Positions 58,118-64,000 of a DNA stretch of 64,000 bases are shown here, in pieces. Both the position numbers and the translations under genes were made by a program. The notes beneath the pieces are model-generated. The model did not search any database and had not been told where the DNA came from. It saw only the letters and a program-made list of their open reading frames with translations. The first letter of the stretch is position 1, and each line of letters begins with the position of its first letter. This DNA is from Ulva prolifera (taxonomy: Eukaryota; Chlorophyta; Ulvophyceae; Ulvales; Ulvaceae): the NCBI GenBank assembly GCA_023078555.1, contig CM041204.1, positions 4,680,430 through 4,744,429 on the forward strand, read 5' to 3'.

Positions 58118-61100
58118 TCAAGGCTTGCCTGTGAGCTTCGCAAAAGTCTTGCTGGTCACATTTCGGACGGACTCGAGCACACGGCTTTGGCTAAGTGCTC
58201 GCGGGGAGCCCTGATGGACACGCACTGGCTCATGCTTGCCTTCGTATTCGTCCAGTTTCAAGATGAGGGACTCAATATGGTCAATGATCTCTGAGCATCG
58301 CGGCCTGCACCACAAAAGCGCTCGGATGTACATATGCAGATGCCAATGTGTTGTTGGATGAGTGACTACCATAGACCATGTCCAAAAGGACCCTCACAGC
58401 TCCAGCAACCGGCACTGAGAGGGTGCAGTGCCGGCATGATGCCTGCGCGATCCATTCGATTGAGGGTGCATTTCCGAGTCGACGAGCTGAGCCATTGCAT
58501 GCGCAACAATCACAGTCCAATGAACAGGTCGACATGGCCCTGACCCAAGGCAAAGAGGCGACATAGAAGTTGTGGCTACAAGCGCTCGCCATGATGCAAA
58601 GAAGACACTCAGGGGAGCGCTGTCAGCAGGTGCGTTCAACCCAAGCAGTAAAATCGGTGCCTGTTGCAAGGACACCATACGCCTTCACAGTGTAGGGCCT
58701 ACATTCACTCTAGCACGAGCGCAGGAATCAGCACAATGCACAAGCTGAGGAAGCAGTAGTTCTCTATACTAGGACAAGTAGCTGCACACTCCAGAGAGCA
58801 TTGCAAAGGCTGTGGCGGTCCCAGCTACAGGCCCACCCCCATTGCCCCCTCCCCATCGATCTGGCACTGATGCAACTCTCTGCCGCAGGACTGGGAGAGG
58901 TCGAGGTCTGCAGGAGCCCAGGTGGAGGCGAACCGTGCTGCAGGTGAGGCAGCCCAGCATCTCTCCACAAGGGCCTGAGCGTCGGGCCACAGCACCCGCT
59001 CCGCGACGGAGAATGAGCGCGGTGGCAGCGAGGGCCACTCCGGGCGCAAGTCGTCGGTTGCGGCGTGCATCGCCGCAAGGCAGGCGTCCATGCCTCCAAA
59101 CGGCCGGCGGCCGGCGAGCATCTCGTACATGACCATTGCCAGCGAGTACACGTCGGCCTTCGCGTTGTAGGGCTGGTGCCGGAACACCTCAGGCGCCATG
59201 AAGAGGTACGACCCGGTGCCCCCCGTCATGCGGTAACTCTCCCGAAGGCCAACACTGCCTGTACATGCGAGACAATGATTTACAGCCAAAGGCCTCTTGC
59301 AGAGGCCCGGCAGAATGTGGTAAAGCTTCGTGAGAGCAGCCTGTGCGAGGGTTGAGCGGGGAGATGATTGTCTTGCTTCCACTATGCCGCCGATAGCAGA
59401 ATCAGCTGAGATTTGCATGCACCTCTTCCAACTCGTATCTGCCGGTGATGTAAAAGCAACGCCAAAGAGATATGTGCATGACATGTAGAACACCAGGCAA
59501 CAGATGTACGCGTTGAGCTTGATGATGCAGCAGGGCATTGCACGGCAGTATCCAGGGGTGTGACACCCTGTTCTGCTCAGGCAGGCCGACGGGCAGAACG
59601 CTGCACCACGTCCCTGTGGCAAGTAGGGTGTGAATGGACATATGGATGAATGCGCATGATCGAGCTTTCCGTATACTTTCTCATCTTGCAGGTGCCCATT
59701 GCAAAAACGTGTCACCAAGGCTCTCGATCACTTTGCGAGCATGTCATTGCAGTCTCGCTGTTTGAGGACTGAATGTCGGACGAGATTGACACAGTTGATA
59801 TTGACACGGCCGCGCTGTTTCCAGCAACAGGGAAATCTGCGATTTTGGATTAGGGCATACTTCGCATATAACTGTTCCAGGTGGGCTTCGCCGCAGCAAC
59901 AGCGGCCCCGACAGTTGTAGCCGCAGAGGGCACGTGGACAAGGTGATGGGCGTCCGTTTCCGGCTGTGCATGGTCTGTGCAAGCGGCGTCGTCTACATTC
60001 AAAGCTGCCAATTCGTGGTCAGACTTGGAACGGCGGTGAAGGACCTCACTGCTGGTGGAGCTGCCAGCCTGCAACGTCTTTGAGGTGTGCTCGAGATTAG
60101 AGTCACTTGCAGGGCGAGTGAACATGGATGAGTATGAGCTCATGACCTTTGAGAGGCCAAAGTCCGCAATCTTTGCAATCCCAGACTCTCGGAGAGCATT
60201 GCCCTGGACAGACAGGAGCATTGAATTCTGCAGTGCAGTGACATGCAGAGGCGGGGGGCACGGACAGGATGCAGCGGAAGGTGACTGACAGCGAGCGCAG
60301 TACTGCAATAGGAAGGCCTTAACAACATATTCTTGAGCACATCCTACAAACAGTACGAAGTGCATCGGGTGTCCGGTGATCTGCTTCAGGTTGAACACTA
60401 TCAGCCCACAGGTTGGCCAATAGGTGAAGGAAAGGTCAGCTAGATTGAAGGCATCTGCCACTGAAGAGCTAGACATCAATGACTCACTGGTCTGAATTGC
60501 TGCTTGGCCACTTCGAGCATCTACTCATGGTCAGTCCGGAACTATGTTCATCGATCGATCAGATGCCATGTTCTCGAGAGCATAAACGCCGTGACTCACA
60601 AGCACCTCACGTGGCTTAGGGGCGAACCTTACACTTTGCTGCAGTAGATCTGCAGCTCGCAAGTAGGATGTTGGAGGGCTTGAGATCGCGGTGGATGATG
60701 GCGTGGGGGTTTGCGAGGTGCAGGTAGTTGAGCCCCCGGGCGCAGTCCAATGAGATCTCAAGCGACCGCCTCAGCGGCGGCAGTGGCCGCGCCTGCAGCA
60801 TATCGGCGAGGGAGCCTGCGTCCATCAACTCGCTCACAATGGCCACCTCATCATTCGCGATGCATGTTCCGAGGAACTGCACGATGTTTGGGTGGTGTAT
60901 GCGTCGCTGCACTTGGATCTCCGCCGCTAGCTTGTCCTGATTGACAGGGCCATTGCCCTTGAGCACCTGAAGGGAGTCGTGCTCAAGCTCAATTCTCAAG
61001 CTGACACCTGTGGCTACCAGATAAGTTTGTGCAGATCGCAATCCGCTGCCATGTGCAGACGTACACCTTCACCGGCTGCTTATGCCATGCGAGGGAGGCA

Positions 61101-61413
61101 TTGGTTTCAGCACCTTGACTGCGACAGGAGTGCCATGCCAGCGCCCTTGGTACACGATCCCGTAATCGCCAGATCCCAACTTTGGCCCGAGGGTGAACTC
61201 ATTCAGACTGATATCCCAGTCATAACTGCTTACACTGCGCTGCCCGGCAGAAGCCATATGGCCACGTCTGGCCACGCCATTGACCTGAGGAGTCATCGGT
61301 GTGACCTGAAGCACTTGAGCAATGTCATGATCTGTGACTTCTGTTTCAGCCAGCTTTGGCAGCAATCCCAAACAATTGGCACTGTCACAAATGCAATTGC
61401 CCATGCAAGCCAT
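58118..61413 (-). CDS. TKL/Raf-like protein kinase with long activation-segment insertion
   Basis: Five exons close in phase: 61114-61413, 60628-60966, 59861-60170, 58934-59258 and 58118-58304, giving 486 residues. Visible motifs in order: Gly-rich loop LGSGDYGIVYQG, VAVK with Lys about 100, helix-C Glu about 116, HRDLKPSN with Asp about 194, IADFG with Asp about 216, GTGSYLFMAPE about 335-340, and DVYSLAMVMYEML. All catalytic residues are present, so it should be active on Ser/Thr (or dual). The spacing WDISLNEFTLG before the loop is usual in plant and algal Raf-like MAPKKK kinases. About 120 residues separate DFG from APE, roughly 90 more than normal; the insert is Ser/Ala/His-rich and polar. 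The third exon's acceptor (GCAAAG|AT) is weak but gives the best protein. The ATG at 61413 may not be the true start, as upstream exons could exist. Confidence 0.85.
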
Positions 61414-62895
61414 TCCAACGCAGGGGGCATCGGGACAATATTCAGCACAATGAGAATGCTGTATTGTAGACTACAGTATTGGATCCAGTGTGTTGACCAG
61501 GTATCGGCCACAAGGCAACGTCTTGCCATTACTCCCAACACCACAGCTCGAGTCTATCACAGCCAAGCCGAGTGTCCCTGGTCTGCCATTGAGCAGTCAA
61601 GACTGTGTACAGAGGCTGCACAGAGAACTTGTGTTGCAGAGAGAAAGGCACAGAGGCAGCTAGAACCGCAGGAAACAACACAGCGAAAACAAACCAAACC
61701 AAACCCGGCTCCGTATTGCAACACCACAGGCACGCGCTCATCGGGAGCAAAAGCAGATTCCAGATGTAGTTGCGTGGGTACGCAGTTGCACAGATGGTGC
61801 TCGTGCATGTCCCATCTCTGTCGAGCACTGCCATGAAGCAGCATCGGCGGTTGAAAGCTGCTTCGGCGACCGAGCCTGAATGGTTCACGTTCAACAAATT
61901 AGCAGACTTTTTGATTTGAAGTGCAGTTTGGCTGGATGTTTTGACGAGCTCTTGATTTGAAAGGCGATAAGTGCGGGCTGCAGCACGAGATAAGTCACGA
62001 CAGCAGATTGGCCGGCGCGTACAAAATGAAAAATGTTAGCAGCGGCACATTTGCGCACGGCATCTATGCATGCGGCCCGGCCTTACGTCGTCGCACCATG
62101 CACAGCACTGCCTGTCCGACTACGTCTATGTCACAGTCTGCAGTGCTCGATCGCACATGGTCTGAGCATAGCGTGTACATCCACGCTGGAACAACGACAT
62201 TGCGCACCCCCTGCCAAGAAGCTCGATCATGCAGTAGCTGTCAAGTCAGAGACATAGGCTTCGCCATTTGGTCACCCAAATTCCTCTACTTGTAGCCCAT
62301 AATTCAGACATTGGAGCATGTCTGCGTCTCAACTCTCACGAGCCACAATGAACGAGCTCTGGCGAACGTAGATGTATCGGGCAGTTATCAGGTGAACATG
62401 TACTTGTTTTGCACTGTCTAGTGGCTGTTGTGCTACTGTGCGCGTGTCCGGAGCTGCATGTCAGGGCTCCTCGTTCCTGCGGTAACCAATCGAATAGCCA
62501 CCCTGTCCTGCGCAAGCCTCTTACACATGCGCCGCGCGTGCACTTCATATCGCCGGTCGTTTGAATCTGATGCTATCATGCAATTACATCACCATCGAAA
62601 AGCTGAGCTATAGCTCCCGTGGCCACAAGAGCAATGCTGTGAATGGCTGGCATGCAGATTCAAACTATGACATCATTGTAACGCTTTCACACATGCATCT
62701 GAGGGGCCACAGTTGTAGGGCAATACGCTTTGAATTGCCATTTGCATTTGCGCAACAGACACGCATAGCAAACAGTGCATGTAAGCTTAGAGGTTCAAGG
62801 CTGTGCATCTGTGGGAGAGCAGGCACAGACCAGGCGGGAATCTGCTGGGGATCTGATTGGTGCTGCACAAGCAACCTCCCTGAATGTCTGATGGT
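61414..62895. other. region upstream of kinase exon 1
   Basis: No exon with convincing splice sites on either strand. Either promoter of the kinase gene or a long intron if the kinase extends to the exons near 63 kb. Confidence 0.35.
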
Positions 62896-63795
62896 TCAGC
62901 CAGACCACAGAGCCCCCTGCAATCCCTGTGGCCAGTACAAGCGTAAGCGCTGTTCCCGATTCATGCACAGATCAAACACAGCATGATCTGCACGCTCAAG
63001 CAGACATTCAAGGCGAATGAAGATGTACATATATGATTTTCTAGCCTCGTCCTCAACCATGGACGCCGTCTGTGCCTGTGCCTGACGGGACAGCATGTCC
63101 TGCAATCCCTGAAGCTGAGGAAAGTCTGGATGCAGGCAGCGCTGCAGACAGAGCGGCTGCATCAACTTGTTTGTTGCCTGGACCAGAGCTGAGCTGCCCA
63201 GCGCCAGCACTGCTGACCTTCGCGCTTGCTGCTTGTTACAATGTGTCCACCATGGGACACACAGAGCAGTTCGTATGTCCGACGCAATCAGACATTTCAC
63301 CAAGACACGCCACTAATGAGATACGACGCTACAGCTGAACGAGCATACGTCAGAATCGAAACCAGTCCGGCGCTGCCACTTTGCAAATTCTGTGGCATGC
63401 CATGTCCATGCTTCATGCGCCACATATCAGCTCGAAAAACAGCTGAACAACCGCTGGCACACACTTTTGGCTCTTCAAGAAGCTGCTCTCTGCCATACCA
63501 AGGCACACCTAGAAAGAAGGTGCCAACTCCAAGAAGACAGAAATCAAGGCTGGGCATGTACCAGCGCATGTGAAAACACTGCAGACTCATCTCCAAAGCA
63601 CGGCCCGAAAACTGACGAATACTCAGTTATACCTCGGACAACACCCTCAATACTGGCGGTGATCCCTGATGGCTGCTCGGCAAGCCACAAGCTGCCACCA
63701 CCGCCACAGAGCCATACTGACAACCCGGCCTGGCACTGCAACTCCCACGGAGTCAGCATATACCCAATCACACTGTTGCTGCAAAACCCATTCAT
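62896..63795 (-). CDS. possible membrane-protein exons (separate gene or 5' part of the kinase gene)
   Basis: Near 63635-63782, after a very good TGGGTTTTGCAG acceptor, a frame reads VIGYMLTPWELQCQAG and ends at CGAG|GTATAA. Near 63540-63586, after a TCTGCAG acceptor, another reads RWYMPSLDFCLLGVGTFFLG, a likely transmembrane helix. At 62896-63303 a frame of 135 codons contains a helical stretch (LQGLQDMLSRQ, MYIFIRLECLLERAD). They lie upstream of the kinase on the same strand and could encode an extracellular/transmembrane part, but I found no join across 61.4-62.9 kb. Confidence 0.3.
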
Positions 63796-64000
63796 TGCGG
63801 GAGGTTACCGCTCAGAAGGGCTGGACCCTGCGACATGGCCCCAGGAGCTGTCTGTCTGCAGACGCCTCTCATCACCGCAGCAGCTGCAAGGGAGATGCAT
63901 TCATGATCTCCCGGGCACACCTACTGGCGCTGCCGCTTGTGCACCGGGTCCCCCAAGCGACTTGCGCAATGGACCAGTGGTGCCTGGAAGCTGCCGTACG
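63796..64000. other. window end, unassigned
   Basis: About 200 bp with no recognised feature. Any gene here is cut by the window edge. Confidence 0.4.

Noticed and set aside
1-64000. Bacterial-type operons, CRISPR arrays or tRNA/rRNA genes
   Set aside because: Genes are intron-split and alternate strands. I saw no regularly spaced direct repeats of CRISPR type and no convincing tRNA box A/B pair or rRNA sequence, though a tRNA scan was not possible.

Overview
The window is nuclear DNA of a unicellular green alga. Every gene I could model is split by many short spliceosomal introns, adjacent genes alternate strands as they do in nuclear genomes, and several products are plastid- or mitochondrion-targeted proteins typical of green algae: an LCIB-type carbon-concentrating protein, the plastid omega-6 desaturase FAD6 and the plastid-division dynamin ARC5/DRP5B. 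The moderate GC, high intron density and frequent GTGCG 5' splice sites suggest a trebouxiophyte, perhaps Coccomyxa-like; that placement is inference.

Layout. 0.4-3.3 kb (+): large disordered protein with a DEK C-terminal-like domain. 4.5-6.3 kb (-): FAD6. 8.4-9.75 kb (-): possible hydrophobic protein, weak. 10.9-13.0 kb (+): first P-loop GTPase resembling the interferon-induced protein 44 (IFI44) family. 14.5-15.7 kb (-): mitochondrial inner-membrane-protease-like signal peptidase. 15.8-19.1 kb (-): unidentified Cys-rich protein. 19.5-23.2 kb (+): cation/calcium exchanger. 23.3-24.5 kb (-): ribosomal protein eS17. 25.1-27.3 kb (+): LCIB-like protein. 27.3-31.8 kb: no confident gene, but a striking 101-nt inverted repeat and a tandem repeat. 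31.8-33.2 kb (-): protein with an acylation-type N-terminus, an IQ motif and an acidic tail. 34.7-35.8 kb (+): mitochondrial uL24. 36.8-42.7 kb (-): ARC5/DRP5B in 11 exons. 43.5-44.2 kb (-): small unidentified gene. 45.1-48.7 kb (+): unidentified multi-exon gene. 48.8-50.7 kb (-) and 54.0-56.9 kb (+): second and third IFI44-like GTPases. 50.8-51.3 kb (-): small predicted secreted protein. 51.4-54.9 kb: repeat-bearing region. 58.1-61.4 kb (-): TKL/Raf-like kinase with a very long activation-segment insertion. 62.9-63.8 kb (-): possible membrane-protein exons.

The genes are not an operon. Two loosely connected themes appear: plastid and carbon biology (FAD6, LCIB, ARC5) and a dispersed family of three GTPases sharing intron positions and an N-terminal MGxxxS myristoylation-type motif. 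The GTPase family is the most unusual content. Exon models were built by hand from splice sites, phase and protein similarity. Where I give every exon, the phases close without a frameshift.
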